The notes under the pieces: model-generated
The model's input: the letters and a program-made list of their open reading frames with translations, nothing else
The model's database searches: none
Told to the model about the DNA's origin: nothing
In this document: positions 1 through 9,280 of the stretch, in pieces
How the letters are laid out: every line of letters starts with the position of its first letter
Position numbering within the stretch: position 1 is the first letter of the stretch
Program-made: the position numbers and the translations under genes
From: Mucilaginibacter lappiensis
GTDB lineage: Bacteria > Bacteroidota > Bacteroidia > Sphingobacteriales > Sphingobacteriaceae
DNA length: 64,000 nucleotides
Assembly: GCF_900155965.1 (NCBI RefSeq)
Contig: NZ_FTMG01000021.1
Span: 19,644 to 83,643, forward strand
Reading direction: 5' to 3'

Positions 1-2
1 CG

Positions 3-1643
3 GCTGAAAGTAATTCACCCAACGAAAAAGAGTTACAGCAGTTATTCCTGCAGGCCAGGCTGCGGTATAAAAAAATAGAATGGGCCGCCGAATATTTTGA
101 CGCTGCTACCACCAGATCGGTAAACGGACCACCTGTGCCAGAGGTGGAAATGGGCAGCGGACAAGTGTTTGAACCAGCAGGGTTGCAGATTATAGAGGGG
201 TATCTGTTCCCCCGGTACGACGCCACGAAGCAAAAAGATCTGCTAAAACAACTTAAAACCATACAGTATGGCTGTAATAAATACAAAATTTATTTCAGCA
301 ATATTGATATTCTGGATGGGCAGGTGTTTGATGCCGTCCGGCTCGAAGTATTTAGGATATTAACCCTGGGCATAGCCGGGTTTGACGATCCGCTAACGCA
401 GAAAAGCATGACCGAAAGCGCTGTAAGCCTGGAAAGCCTTAAAAGCGTGCTGAAGTATTATACGGGTAATGATGAAGCTTCTAAAAAATTAATATCGCAA
501 ATTTCGGCTGCTACTGTTTATCTGCAAACGCACACTGGTTTTGATAATTTTAACCGGGCCGAATTTATAACCCGGTATGGCAATCCCATCAGCCGGAGTA
601 TTTCAGATTTAGAGCAGCATTTAAAGATCCACGTGATCAGGTACAATCGCTTGCTACGCCAGGATGCCAAAACGCTTTTTGACCCCAATGCTTTCGATGT
701 AAATGCCTACGTACCGAATGCCGATGCAGTATCGACCCCACAAAAAGTCATGTTGGGCAAAATGCTATTTTCTGATCCGATATTGTCGGGTACCAAAACA
801 AGAAGCTGCCGTTCCTGCCATCAACCTGAAAAAGCCTTTGCCGATGGATTGATTAAAAACACGGTGATTGGTACTAAACAACCATTGAAGAGAAATACAC
901 CAACCTTGTTAAACGCGGGCTTACAGCCATCACAGTTTTACGATCTGCGGGCAACCAGGCTCGAAGATCAGGTGAGCAATGTTGTACAAAACCCTGATGA
1001 AATGCATGGCTCAATGGCCACTGCTGCCGAACGATTATGGCAAAATAAAATCTACAGACAACTTTTCGTGAAGGCATATCCGGTAGAGAAACGTGCAGCA
1101 ATAGATACGCTTGAGGTGATGAATGCCCTTGGCTCTTATGTGCGCAGCCTTACCGCACTGAACAGTCGCTTTGATGCCTATATGCGTGGTGATAGTAAGG
1201 CGATGAACAAAGACGAACTGCATGGCTTTAACCTGTTTATGGGTAAGGCCAAATGTGGCACCTGTCACTATATGCCATTATTTAACGGCAATCTCCCACC
1301 CCGGTTTATAAAAATGGAAAGCGAGGTGATCGGTGTACCGCAATCGGCAACCGCACATGTAATTGATGACGACCTGGGCCGGTTTAATATAATACAAACG
1401 CCATCCTTTAAACATGCCTTTAAAGTAACCACAGTACGTAATGCCTCGCGCACGGCCCCATATATGCATAACGGGGTGTTTAAAACACTTGATGAAGTAA
1501 TGGATTTTTACAACAAAGGAGGCGGTACTGGTCTGGGTATAAAAATTGATAATCAGACCCTGCCGTTTGATAAATTAAATCTCAGCGCTAAAGAAAGCAA
1601 GGATATCATCGCGTTTATTAAGAGTTTAGATAGCAAATATTAA
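3..1643 (+). CDS. Di-heme cytochrome c peroxidase (MauG/CcpA family), 5'-truncated
   Basis: The reading frame is open from base 3 and its start lies before the window, so about 546 codons of the C-terminal part are present. Two c-type heme motifs are visible, CRSCH (bases 807-821) and CGTCH (1254-1268), with the spacing of bacterial di-heme peroxidases. The roughly 200 residues before the first heme site are helical and resemble the N-terminal extension seen on many Bacteroidota members. The protein would act in the periplasm, reducing peroxide with electrons from small cytochromes or oxidising a partner as MauG does. The signal peptide, if any, is outside the window. The stop overlaps the convergent rhomboid gene by 4 bases. 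Confidence 0.9.
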   Translation, partial: AESNSPNEKELQQLFLQARLRYKKIEWAAEYFDAATTRSVNGPPVPEVEMGSGQVFEPAGLQIIEGYLFPRYDATKQKDLLKQLKTIQYGCNKYKIYFSNIDILDGQVFDAVRLEVFRILTLGIAGFDDPLTQKSMTESAVSLESLKSVLKYYTGNDEASKKLISQISAATVYLQTHTGFDNFNRAEFITRYGNPISRSISDLEQHLKIHVIRYNRLLRQDAKTLFDPNAFDVNAYVPNADAVSTPQKVMLGKMLFSDPILSGTKTRSCRSCHQPEKAFADGLIKNTVIGTKQPLKRNTPTLLNAGLQPSQFYDLRATRLEDQVSNVVQNPDEMHGSMATAAERLWQNKIYRQLFVKAYPVEKRAAIDTLEVMNALGSYVRSLTALNSRFDAYMRGDSKAMNKDELHGFNLFMGKAKCGTCHYMPLFNGNLPPRFIKMESEVIGVPQSATAHVIDDDLGRFNIIQTPSFKHAFKVTTVRNASRTAPYMHNGVFKTLDEVMDFYNKGGGTGLGIKIDNQTLPFDKLNLSAKESKDIIAFIKSLDSKY

Positions 1644-3253
1644 GTCTGTTGTGCCGTTTGCCCTGTATCCGGGATTATTGTTTCCTGTTTTATTTTTATT
1701 CGTCTTTTTCTGGGTGGTTTTGGCGCTTCTATAAAGAAGTACAAGATATAACCCATGATCAATCCTGATATTAATCCACCAATGTGAGCCGCGTTATCCG
1801 TATTACCTAAAAGGCCAAACAATAAATTAACACCAATAAAGAAAACAAAACTGATCAAAACTCCTTTCTTATTTCCTTCACCGGTTTTATTGGTAGTCAG
1901 CAGCGCAATGGCGACACCATATAGCCCAAAGATAGCTCCTGATGCACCAACGCTTATGATAGCCGGATGCCACCAGATGCTGGTGAGGTTGGCCAGCAGT
2001 CCGCATAAAAAATAAGCTACACCTATTTTAAAATTGCCCAACAACGACTTTAAGAAAGCTGCCACCAATACCAAACCAAACATATTCATTAGCAAGTGCA
2101 TTAGCCCGCCATGTAAAAACATACAGGTAATAAGCCGCCACCACTCACCATTTTTAACGGCAGGGCCATAGTTGGCTCCCCACTTGTACAGGTCGGCCGT
2201 ATCAAAAGACACTACCCCTAAGCCGACAAAAACCATTACGAGAAAGATGAGCACATTTAACCCGATCAATATTGCAGTGATGCCGGAATCTTGCCATTTC
2301 ATCCCTGTAAATGGCGAGAAAAACGCCATTATATCGGCCTGCCAGCTACGGTGGTCATATTTTTTTAATGCGGCGAGGTTGAGTTTAGGAATAGCTATCA
2401 TAATAAGCCATATCCCTGCACCTATTCCAAATGAATAAAATATCCATTCCAGTTTATCTCCGTTCCGGTCTTCAAAGGGAGTTGTTTTAGCCTCCATAAT
2501 AATCGGATCACCCACATTGTACATATTTGAAGTCTTAATACCTGCTATGAACCCCCGTTGTTTGCTGGTATAGCCAACACGATCTAGATAAGTGAAGTAA
2601 TTAAGGTTCTGATTCTTAAACTCTTCATTAGCCTCCTGGGTGAACTCTTTAGAATAGCTTTTCTTCTCTTCGAGATTTAAGTTATTGCTAATAGTTTTGC
2701 TGTACTCTGTACCAAGCCAGGCTACAGGTATGCTATTTTTACTAATGGAATCACTTAATATAGGGCAAGCAACGTCAATAAAAAAAGTAAGATGCTCGCT
2801 GCTTCTTCCGCTCACTTCGGTGCGGTAATAAACAGCGATATGTTGTTTATCTATAAAGTGTTTTTGTATATGGTAATATTTGGTTAGGTGCGCTGTGTTA
2901 AGCTGACTAATATTTTGTAATGATGTTAATTCACCCGTTGCTGTGAGTAGGTACTCCTGGGTAGTTATGGTTGATATGGAGATGGCGCCAGCTGCCACAA
3001 AATAATATAAAAATGGAAGATTATCCTTTTTGGTTTTCAGGGAAAGTAGTTTAACACGAGGACGCAACCATATAGCCACGGATAAAATGCTGAATCCGAT
3101 AGGTAACCAAAGATTAACAAGCTCCTGATTAAGGGGTAGCTGCTCTTTTATGATCAAGAGCCAGTTTAGAAGCGAGTAAATAGTGATGACAAGTAGGGCG
3201 ATAATTAAAAATGGTAGATAGATAAGCTTTAGTTTGGTAAAAAAATTGGGCAT
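1640..3253 (-). CDS. Rhomboid family intramembrane serine protease with long N-terminal domain
   Basis: This 537-residue protein has two hydrophobic segments near the N-terminus, a soluble region of about 170 residues, a further membrane segment near 270-290, and a rhomboid core from about residue 325. The core carries HGGLMHLLMN (381-390), the catalytic serine motif GASGAIFG (Ser438) and the catalytic histidine in AAHIGG (His490). Rhomboids cleave transmembrane substrates within the bilayer; the substrate here is unknown. The soluble N-terminal insert makes it longer than the usual 200-300-residue bacterial rhomboid and could be a sensor or docking domain. It converges with the peroxidase gene (4-base overlap) and follows the WYL regulator on the same strand after 35 bases, so the two may be cotranscribed. 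Confidence 0.88.
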   Translation of the reverse strand: MPNFFTKLKLIYLPFLIIALLVITIYSLLNWLLIIKEQLPLNQELVNLWLPIGFSILSVAIWLRPRVKLLSLKTKKDNLPFLYYFVAAGAISISTITTQEYLLTATGELTSLQNISQLNTAHLTKYYHIQKHFIDKQHIAVYYRTEVSGRSSEHLTFFIDVACPILSDSISKNSIPVAWLGTEYSKTISNNLNLEEKKSYSKEFTQEANEEFKNQNLNYFTYLDRVGYTSKQRGFIAGIKTSNMYNVGDPIIMEAKTTPFEDRNGDKLEWIFYSFGIGAGIWLIMIAIPKLNLAALKKYDHRSWQADIMAFFSPFTGMKWQDSGITAILIGLNVLIFLVMVFVGLGVVSFDTADLYKWGANYGPAVKNGEWWRLITCMFLHGGLMHLLMNMFGLVLVAAFLKSLLGNFKIGVAYFLCGLLANLTSIWWHPAIISVGASGAIFGLYGVAIALLTTNKTGEGNKKGVLISFVFFIGVNLLFGLLGNTDNAAHIGGLISGLIMGYILYFFIEAPKPPRKRRIKIKQETIIPDTGQTAQQT

Positions 3254-3288
3254 AGTTTTAAAAATGAAAGGGTAGGTTATAAATCTAT

Positions 3289-4350
3289 TTATTGTTCGGT
3301 TACTTCTCCGTTATCTTCATGAGGAAATTCGGGGTTTTGAATATTGTAGTGATCAAGTGTTTTTTGAAGCTGTTGCTTGATCTGCTTTACCAGTAAACGC
3401 GGGCCAAGCACTCGCATTTTGGCACCAAAGCCCAGTAACTCGCGTTCCAGCTCAAAGTTCATGATTACTCTAATGCTGAATATTTTACCGGTTTCGTCTT
3501 CCTTTAATAGTTTTTGCGTGTGATGCAGGGGCTTAGTGATTACGTAAGGGGCATTGGCCGCATCTATCCAAAACACCACCAAATTATCGCGCTGCCCCAG
3601 GCTTTTGGTAACGCCCAGTACGTCATTATAGTAAGTAGCCAGATCGATATCCTTATTCTCACGATAAGGGTCCTCGTGCTCTTCGATGGCCTGTATACGG
3701 TCGAGCGCCAGGGTTAAAAGTGGTGAATAACGGTTGTGCGATCTGCCTAGTACGAACCAGCGGTTACGGTATTCCTTCAATAAATATCCGCTAAAACAAA
3801 AAGTGCTGGCAGCCCTCGCTTTGAACGATTGGTAGGTTACACACATGGCTTTGCGGGCTACAATAGCCTTGCGGATAGTTTCTATCCAATCCAATCCCTT
3901 TAGGTTATCATTCTTTTCAAAATCAATTACCGGGGCACGCTGTGTTTTTTGGGTGTAGATCTTATCTTCCAGCTTACTCACCATCTCGTTCAGATCGGTA
4001 AAATGGTTAAAGCCCTTGAACTGCTTGAGCAGATCAGATACCTCGCCCAATACCTGCATATCTTGTTGGTTAAGCGGGATATTGGTAATGCTGTAGCCCT
4101 TATCGGCATAGGTGTAATACTTTTTATCAATAACGATGATGGGCGCTTCATAGCCGAGTTTGTTGCTGCGCATCATCTCGATATCAGCCTGTATGGTACG
4201 GCGGCTTACGCCGCTGTCTATACCCTGGTATTCATAAAGCGCTTCGGCGCACGCATCTATCAGATCGTCGAGCGTCCATTTTTTTTGACGATTTTGCAGA
4301 CAGCCGTCAATGGTTCGATAGCGGATAAGAGCGTTGCGGTTTACAGGCAT
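3289..4350 (-). CDS. WYL-domain transcriptional regulator (HTH + WYL)
   Basis: A 353-residue regulator with an N-terminal winged-helix region (roughly 1-90, including RYRTIDGCLQN and SRRTIQADIEMM) and a WYL region around 170-240 containing YRNRWFVLGRSH. WYL domains bind nucleic-acid or nucleotide ligands in characterised members and often control defence or DNA/RNA damage genes. The gene is divergent from rtcB, separated by 160 bp that contain a 21-bp inverted repeat (4470-4490). A closely similar repeat precedes the Ro60 gene, so this protein is the natural candidate to bind both and to couple RtcB and Ro60 expression. That link is inferred from position, not shown. Confidence 0.88.
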   Translation of the reverse strand: MPVNRNALIRYRTIDGCLQNRQKKWTLDDLIDACAEALYEYQGIDSGVSRRTIQADIEMMRSNKLGYEAPIIVIDKKYYTYADKGYSITNIPLNQQDMQVLGEVSDLLKQFKGFNHFTDLNEMVSKLEDKIYTQKTQRAPVIDFEKNDNLKGLDWIETIRKAIVARKAMCVTYQSFKARAASTFCFSGYLLKEYRNRWFVLGRSHNRYSPLLTLALDRIQAIEEHEDPYRENKDIDLATYYNDVLGVTKSLGQRDNLVVFWIDAANAPYVITKPLHHTQKLLKEDETGKIFSIRVIMNFELERELLGFGAKMRVLGPRLLVKQIKQQLQKTLDHYNIQNPEFPHEDNGEVTEQ

Positions 4351-4469
4351 GATTTTGTTATTTCGGATGTGGAATGTTAGATTTTTAACTATTGTTAGTT
4401 TTTAATTGTGTTAAAGAAGGTTTCACCGTTTCGGATTTATTTTTTAATAAAAATATGATTTTATTTTTA

Positions 4470-4490
4470 CTGCGCAAATACGTTGCGCAG
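4470..4490. promoter_or_regulatory. Inverted-repeat operator upstream of rtcB
   Basis: Perfect inverted repeat CTGCGCAA-N5-TTGCGCAG. It ends 8 bases before a -7-like box TTACTTTG (4499-4506; consensus TAnnTTTG) and is centred near -33, where a good TTG element is missing. This placement fits an activator or a repressor that controls promoter access. The same element with two changed bases, and the same 8-base gap to the -7 box, precedes the Ro60 gene at 11098-11118. Confidence 0.75.
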
Positions 4491-4498
4491 TTGGTGTT

Positions 4499-4506
4499 TT
4501 ACTTTG
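4499..4506 (+). promoter_or_regulatory. -7 promoter box of rtcB
   Basis: TTACTTTG matches TAnnTTTG except at the second base. The rtcB ATG lies 5 bases beyond the last G, so the predicted transcript would start at or next to the initiation codon (leaderless). No TTG element sits at the usual distance; the inverted repeat takes its place. Confidence 0.5.
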
Positions 4507-4510
4507 TATC

Positions 4511-6013
4511 ATGAGAAAAGAAAATAACGCTCATAACCTACCCCTTCAGGGGGCCGGGGGGCAAAAAGAAAAAGTAAGCAACAATGAGTTAAAAGCCTTA
4601 GGTATTAACGATGTTAAAATATTAGAGAGCTTTAGTCGCGTAGCTAACGGATTGCTGAAACATGGAGTGATGGATAAACCAACTATACTGGCCAACCTGG
4701 AAGCATTGATAGACGATCCCATACCATATGCCATGAAAAAAGGTGGTAAGTTCAAAAACCTGGCCGAAAGCGTTGTTGATCTGCGTAAGGAAGGCAAGTT
4801 CATGAAACAGCAACGTACCGTACATGCCTTAAAAACAGAAATGGCCGATTTTCCGGTTTATGGCCTGGAGCATATTGAAGTGGGCGCCTTAGCACAGATG
4901 AAAACAACTGTAAAATTGCCTATAGCCGTTGCCGGAGCCCTGATGCCCGATGCCCACCAGGGTTATGGCTTGCCTATTGGCGGCGTGCTGGCTACTACGG
5001 CTAATACCATTATCCCCTTTGCTGTTGGTGTGGATATTGCCTGCCGTATGTGCCTGAGCATTTTTGATCTGCCTGCTACTGTAGTGGATACTGAAACAGA
5101 TAAGCTAAAAAATTTGCTGAGCGATCATACTCATTTTGGTATGGGTTGTACTACCAAAGTGCATCATGACAGCTCCTTATTTGATAGCCGTACCTGGGGC
5201 GAAACCAAGGTGATCCGTATGTTGAAAGACAAAGCTTATGCCCAGCTGGGTACTTCAGGTACCGGTAACCATTTTGTGGAATGGGGCGAGCTTAGCCTGG
5301 CTGATGGCGCTTTGGAAGGTATACCTGCCGGTAATTACCTGGCTCTGCTTTCGCACTCTGGTTCACGTGGTTTTGGAGGTAGCATTGCCGATCATTACTC
5401 TAAAATAGCCATGAGCAAAACTAAGCTTCCTGCCGAAGCCAAACATCTGGCCTGGCTCGATTTGGATAAGGATGAGGGGCAGGAGTACTGGATAGCGATG
5501 AACCTGGCCGGCGAATACGCCAGTGCCAACCATCATGAGATACATAATAAGATAGCCAAAGTGTTGAACTTAACACCGCTTACCCGCATCGAAAACCATC
5601 ATAACTTTGCCTGGAAAGAGCAACTGGCCGATGGTACCGAAGTAATGGTACACCGTAAAGGAGCCACCCCTGCCGGTGAAGGCGTGTTGGGTATTATTCC
5701 CGGCAGTATGAGCACACCCGGCTTTGTGGTGCGTGGTAAGGGCGATGTACGGTCTATCAATTCGGCTTCACACGGTGCTGGGCGATTGATGAGTCGTAGC
5801 GCTGCCTTCAAAACTATCGACCGTGCCGTGGTTGCTGCTAACCTGGTGGATAAACGTATTACGCTCATGGGCTCAGATATTGACGAGGCGCCAATGGCCT
5901 ATAAGGACATCCACACCGTAATGGCCGCCCAAACCGACTTGGTTGAAGTGCTGGCCAAGTTTGAACCCCGTATCGTAAGGATGGCGGACCCGAAAGAAAA
6001 GCCGGAGGATTAG
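4511..6013 (+). CDS. rtcB: RtcB family RNA ligase
   Basis: The 500-residue product carries the RtcB signatures DAHQG (147-151), PIGG, GVDIACRM with the metal-binding cysteine (Cys178), HHNFAWKE, and GAGRLMSR near the C-terminus. RtcB joins 2',3'-cyclic-phosphate or 3'-phosphate ends to 5'-OH ends using GTP and Mn2+, sealing tRNAs or rRNA cut by ribotoxins. The first 22 residues look non-conserved and are encoded by C/G-rich sequence like the intergenic repeats nearby, but no better in-frame start exists downstream. The gene is divergent from the WYL regulator and shares an operator with the Ro60 gene, which ties it to this RNA-repair island. No archease or RtcA gene is visible in the window. 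Confidence 0.95.
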   Translation: MRKENNAHNLPLQGAGGQKEKVSNNELKALGINDVKILESFSRVANGLLKHGVMDKPTILANLEALIDDPIPYAMKKGGKFKNLAESVVDLRKEGKFMKQQRTVHALKTEMADFPVYGLEHIEVGALAQMKTTVKLPIAVAGALMPDAHQGYGLPIGGVLATTANTIIPFAVGVDIACRMCLSIFDLPATVVDTETDKLKNLLSDHTHFGMGCTTKVHHDSSLFDSRTWGETKVIRMLKDKAYAQLGTSGTGNHFVEWGELSLADGALEGIPAGNYLALLSHSGSRGFGGSIADHYSKIAMSKTKLPAEAKHLAWLDLDKDEGQEYWIAMNLAGEYASANHHEIHNKIAKVLNLTPLTRIENHHNFAWKEQLADGTEVMVHRKGATPAGEGVLGIIPGSMSTPGFVVRGKGDVRSINSASHGAGRLMSRSAAFKTIDRAVVAANLVDKRITLMGSDIDEAPMAYKDIHTVMAAQTDLVEVLAKFEPRIVRMADPKEKPED

Positions 6014-6020
6014 AGTGGAA

Positions 6021-6050
6021 TAACCGCAAGCCGGGAGCTTGCGGTTATTT
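6021..6050 (+). terminator. Intrinsic terminator after rtcB
   Basis: Stem AACCGCAAG / CTTGCGGTT with a 7-base loop, followed by ATTT, beginning 8 bases after the rtcB stop codon. Confidence 0.8.
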
Positions 6051-6321
6051 GGCTTTCGGGGATTTAAACCTTGCCGATCTTATTTTTCCATTATTTATAA
6101 TTCTAATAGTTTATATTTTTCATGCCTTCATAAGTGTTTAATATCTATATATATTATTGATATTAAGCTTATTATATATAAATTCAATTAGATATTGATT
6201 TATATTCTCACAAGCCTTCCTGGCTTTTACTGCGTATTACGCTATATACTTCCCTCCTTTGTATTAATACCGGGCAACCCTAAAGCCCGGCAGCTGTAAC
6301 CAATTAAAAACCAATTACCTT
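6051..6321. other. AT-rich intergenic region before the GH99-like gene
   Basis: Very AT-rich sequence, including a run of TATA-type repeats near 6140-6190. A small hairpin, GCCGGGCTTT-like in character (CCGGGCAACCCTAAAGCCCGG, within 6269-6290), lies in the probable 5' leader of the following gene. CTCCTTTG near 6254-6261 could be a -7 box. No gene is seen. Confidence 0.4.
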
Positions 6322-7929
6322 ATGAAAAAGCTCACTATCTGTATGCTTATGGCGTTGCTATGTTTTGGCTGTAAGAAAAATTCATCGGAAAACCGGCTCG
6401 ATCAGCCAAATTCCATTAAAAACAAAACGCTTGCCGCTGTTCCGGTAGGGAAATCCACCTCCAAAAAGATCTTTATGCACTGGATGCCCTGGTTTGAAAC
6501 ACCCGACTCAAAAGGAGCCTGGGGCTATCACTGGAAAATGAACACCCAAAATCCAGACATCATTACCAACGGTCGCCGCCAAATTGCCGCTTATTATTAC
6601 CCGCAAACCGGTCCCTATGCATCAAGCGATCCCGATATTATTGAGTATCAGCTCCTGCTCATGAAATACTCAGGAGTTGATGGGGTTACTATCGACTGGC
6701 CGGGTACCCGTGTGCAGTACGATTATCCTGATAATCTTAACAACTCCAACGCCCTCATCGCCAAGCTGAACGCGGTGGGTCTGCAGTTTTCTATTGTGGA
6801 GGAAGACCGCAACTGGGATGCCGGCCAAACCAGCGGTGCCCACGGCGATTTTACCTACATGCAAAGCAACTACTTTAACCAGGGTAATTACCTCAAGGTG
6901 AACAATGTGCCGGTAGTACTCAACTTTGGCCCGATAACTTTCCATTCATCCAGCGAATGGGATCAGATACTGGCCGGGCTGAGTCCCAAACCCAAAGTTA
7001 TTCCGTTATTTGGCTTTACCAGTCAGGTTGGTGCCAATAATGCAGGTGGTGAGTTCCCCTGGATATACCAGGATCATCCAACTGTGGTGGATAATTATTA
7101 CGCCCAGGCATCCAATTTTCCGATTTCTGTAGGGGTAGTATACCCGGGTTTCAATTCCTTTTACGCGGCCGGTGGTGCTAGTGGGCCAACCTGGCAAATT
7201 GCCTATAACGGCACTTCAACCTTTAGTACCATGCTGGATAAAGCCCTGGCATCAAGCGTTGGCATTATTCAATTTGCTACCTGGAACGATTATGGCGAAG
7301 GCACCATGATTGAACCAACCGTTGAGTTTGGCTATGGCTTTTTAACCACCATGCAGCAAAAACTGGGTGTGCCTTACCATCAGCATGAGCTGGAGCAGAT
7401 CTATCGTTTATATCAATATCGCAAGCAATATAAGGGTAACTCCAGCGTGCAAAATCAGCTGAACCAAGTATTTACCTATTTTGCCAATGTACAGCCGGTT
7501 GATGCCGAAAACCTAATGAATACTATTGGCGGTGGTGGTACCACTCCTCCCGTAACCACCGGTGTAAGCATCAAAAACAAATGGTTAAATACTTACCTGT
7601 ATGAAGATAATGGGCAGGCCAAATACAGTTCGTCAAGTACTGTGGCCAATGGCAAATGGACGCTGGAGCAGGTTAACGGTCATACCCGCATCAAAAATGT
7701 AAGTACCGGTCATTACCTCAACATCGAGCATCTGTATAGCTATGCCGAATGTACCGCCGTTCCGGATAGTTTTTACAGCAGCTATTGGGTGCTGGAAGAT
7801 TACAATGGCTACAAACGCCTCCGTAACGAGTGGCAGAATACTTACCTGAATCTCGAGAATCAAAGCGGCTTTGCCCAGTGCACCGCTATTGGCGCTACTG
7901 CCGACAGCAGTCAGTGGACGCTTAATTAA
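6322..7929 (+). CDS. Lipoprotein glycoside hydrolase (GH99/GH71-like) with C-terminal beta-trefoil
   Basis: A lipoprotein signal (LLCFGC, Cys17) is followed by a TIM-barrel-like domain from about 45 to 375 with HWMPWFE, AAYYYPQTGPY, DGVTIDWPG and ATWNDYGEGTMIEP. The last motif corresponds to the catalytic region of GH99 endo-alpha-mannosidase-type enzymes (Asp323/Glu326 here; family members usually have Glu at both positions). After a Gly/Thr/Pro linker near 410, residues 420-535 contain three repeats of the form WLNTYLY/HYLNIE/TYLNLE, typical of a ricin- or fascin-like carbohydrate-binding trefoil. The product is probably a surface enzyme for alpha-mannan or a related glycan. It sits inside the RNA-repair island without obvious relation to it. 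GH71 is the alternative family. Confidence 0.75.
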   Translation: MKKLTICMLMALLCFGCKKNSSENRLDQPNSIKNKTLAAVPVGKSTSKKIFMHWMPWFETPDSKGAWGYHWKMNTQNPDIITNGRRQIAAYYYPQTGPYASSDPDIIEYQLLLMKYSGVDGVTIDWPGTRVQYDYPDNLNNSNALIAKLNAVGLQFSIVEEDRNWDAGQTSGAHGDFTYMQSNYFNQGNYLKVNNVPVVLNFGPITFHSSSEWDQILAGLSPKPKVIPLFGFTSQVGANNAGGEFPWIYQDHPTVVDNYYAQASNFPISVGVVYPGFNSFYAAGGASGPTWQIAYNGTSTFSTMLDKALASSVGIIQFATWNDYGEGTMIEPTVEFGYGFLTTMQQKLGVPYHQHELEQIYRLYQYRKQYKGNSSVQNQLNQVFTYFANVQPVDAENLMNTIGGGGTTPPVTTGVSIKNKWLNTYLYEDNGQAKYSSSSTVANGKWTLEQVNGHTRIKNVSTGHYLNIEHLYSYAECTAVPDSFYSSYWVLEDYNGYKRLRNEWQNTYLNLENQSGFAQCTAIGATADSSQWTLN

Positions 7930-7935
7930 ATTTTT

Positions 7936-7975
7936 AACAGCATATCAGACAAATTATTGTCCGATATGCTGTTTT
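7936..7975 (+). terminator. Intrinsic terminator between convergent genes
   Basis: Hairpin AACAGCATATC...GATATGCTGTT with an inner GACAA/TTGTC stem, followed by TTTT. It lies between the GH99-like gene and the convergent lipoprotein gene and could serve both strands. Confidence 0.8.
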
Positions 7976-7978
7976 GAT

Positions 7979-8971
7979 CTATTTCAGTTTCGCGGTCATA
8001 TCAAAATGATCAACAGTTTTTCTGCCTGTTGGCGATTCATTAAACGCGGAATATAGCACATACTTTTTATCCTGATCAATACCGGGCAACGTTTCATTGA
8101 TCACTTTTCTGATGTTCTCGTTCTCCTGCTTGAGGGCTGTTGTATCTTTTAGTTTGATAGATGATACGTAATAGATCATCGGAAAAACACCCTCTGGTGT
8201 AGTTTGGTTCATTATCCTGATGATGTGCGGATGGGTTGAAACCAGCTTAATAGTCATCGGGAATTTATATATGCTGTAAGCTTCTTTTAAAACTTTATTG
8301 TAAAAGCTGTTTATCTCCTCATCTCCATTGTATTTCCACAGATCATTGGGACTCGAACAATCCATGGCCGAGGAGGCTATGTTTAAAGCATCTATCAGAA
8401 AACCCTTGTTATAGCATTCTTTGGCCTGATCGCATAGTTCGGGAGCTGTTTTGCCGTTAAACTTGTAGTGGCTCACATCCAGTTGACTCAATTTCCAGCC
8501 ATAATTGTACTTACAGTAAACGGCTGTGATCATATCCTGGTTGGGTATGGCTTTGTTTATTGGTATAAAAAAGGCAAAGTACATTTCGTGCGTTGCGCCT
8601 TGGTAAGTTAGCGAATAACCATTGGGCCCTTTGATACCTGAGCTGATGGTATCGCTGCTTATATAACGGTTCACCACATAATATTCATCAAGCAGGGTAT
8701 AGTCGTTTACTTTTACCCGGTTGCTTACCAGTTCTATTTTTCTGTTTCTATAAGGGTGGTCAATAAAATCCCTCGACATGATATTCTCCAACTGCTTTTC
8801 ATCGTTCACTTTCAGTTGTTTAAAGAGCTCTGTGTTAAGCTGATGAAATTTATCCGGACTACTAATCTGTTCATTTTTCCAGCTGCCGGGTTGTGTGGGT
8901 TCGCAGCTTTGCAGGGCAACTATGATGAGCAAAAGGCCAAGTATCTGCGATAAGGATGGTTTAAATTTCAT
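7979..8971 (-). CDS. Hypothetical lipoprotein
   Basis: A 330-residue protein with a hydrophobic leader and a lipobox-like LQSC (Cys23), so probably anchored on the outer or periplasmic face of a membrane. I recognise no domain. The body has a central alpha/beta region and a segment near 180-200 with CDQAKECYNKGFL that resembles a single TPR-like helix pair. Its upstream region contains a 31-bp AT-rich block found again, identical, upstream of the AraC gene at 62737, suggesting shared regulation. Confidence 0.75.
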   Translation of the reverse strand: MKFKPSLSQILGLLLIIVALQSCEPTQPGSWKNEQISSPDKFHQLNTELFKQLKVNDEKQLENIMSRDFIDHPYRNRKIELVSNRVKVNDYTLLDEYYVVNRYISSDTISSGIKGPNGYSLTYQGATHEMYFAFFIPINKAIPNQDMITAVYCKYNYGWKLSQLDVSHYKFNGKTAPELCDQAKECYNKGFLIDALNIASSAMDCSSPNDLWKYNGDEEINSFYNKVLKEAYSIYKFPMTIKLVSTHPHIIRIMNQTTPEGVFPMIYYVSSIKLKDTTALKQENENIRKVINETLPGIDQDKKYVLYSAFNESPTGRKTVDHFDMTAKLK

Positions 8972-9280
8972 CGTTAATGTTAATTAATTAGGAGGTACTA
9001 TTTTAGTCATTTGCGGTCATATTGTCAAATGCCCTGACGGAGGTACTTCAAACATTAAGAGATGCCTTCAAAAACTTTTTAAACCTTAAATTTTAACACT
9101 TTTCTGTCCGAAAACGAGCGAAAACAGGCTTAAAAATCATCAGAAAACCCTCATTTTAACACTTTTTAACAAATTTTAACACGGTTTTAAGTGATTTTTA
9201 AAACTTTAAAAAGTGTTAAGTATTTGATTGTTAAATAATTACATGCCAAATGTCCGTTTTTTGGGCTATATTTCTCCTTA
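8972..9280. other. Promoter region with GTTAAAA/TTTTAAC repeats
   Basis: Upstream region of the unknown lipoprotein gene. Bases 9060-9225 are dense in TTTTAACA-type words on the plus strand (GTTAAAA on the gene's own strand). The block 9152-9182 recurs exactly, in the opposite orientation, at 62565-62595. No protein or RNA gene is seen here. Confidence 0.6.
9152..9182 (-). repeat. 31-bp block shared with 62565-62595
   Basis: On the minus strand it reads GTGTTAAAATTTG, then TTAAAAAGTG, then TTAAAATG without a gap. The same 31 bases occur on the plus strand at 62565-62595. Both copies lie upstream of a gene read in the same relative direction, so this may be a regulatory site rather than a transposed repeat. 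Confidence 0.7.

Noticed and set aside
2172..2438. 88-codon plus-strand frame inside the rhomboid gene
   Set aside because: Antisense shadow of a well-supported membrane protease; no independent start signals.
9060..9225. Replication-origin-like AT-rich repeats
   Set aside because: The words are TTTTAACA, not DnaA boxes (TTATCCACA type), and no dnaA, dnaN or related genes are nearby; a second copy lies in a regulator promoter.
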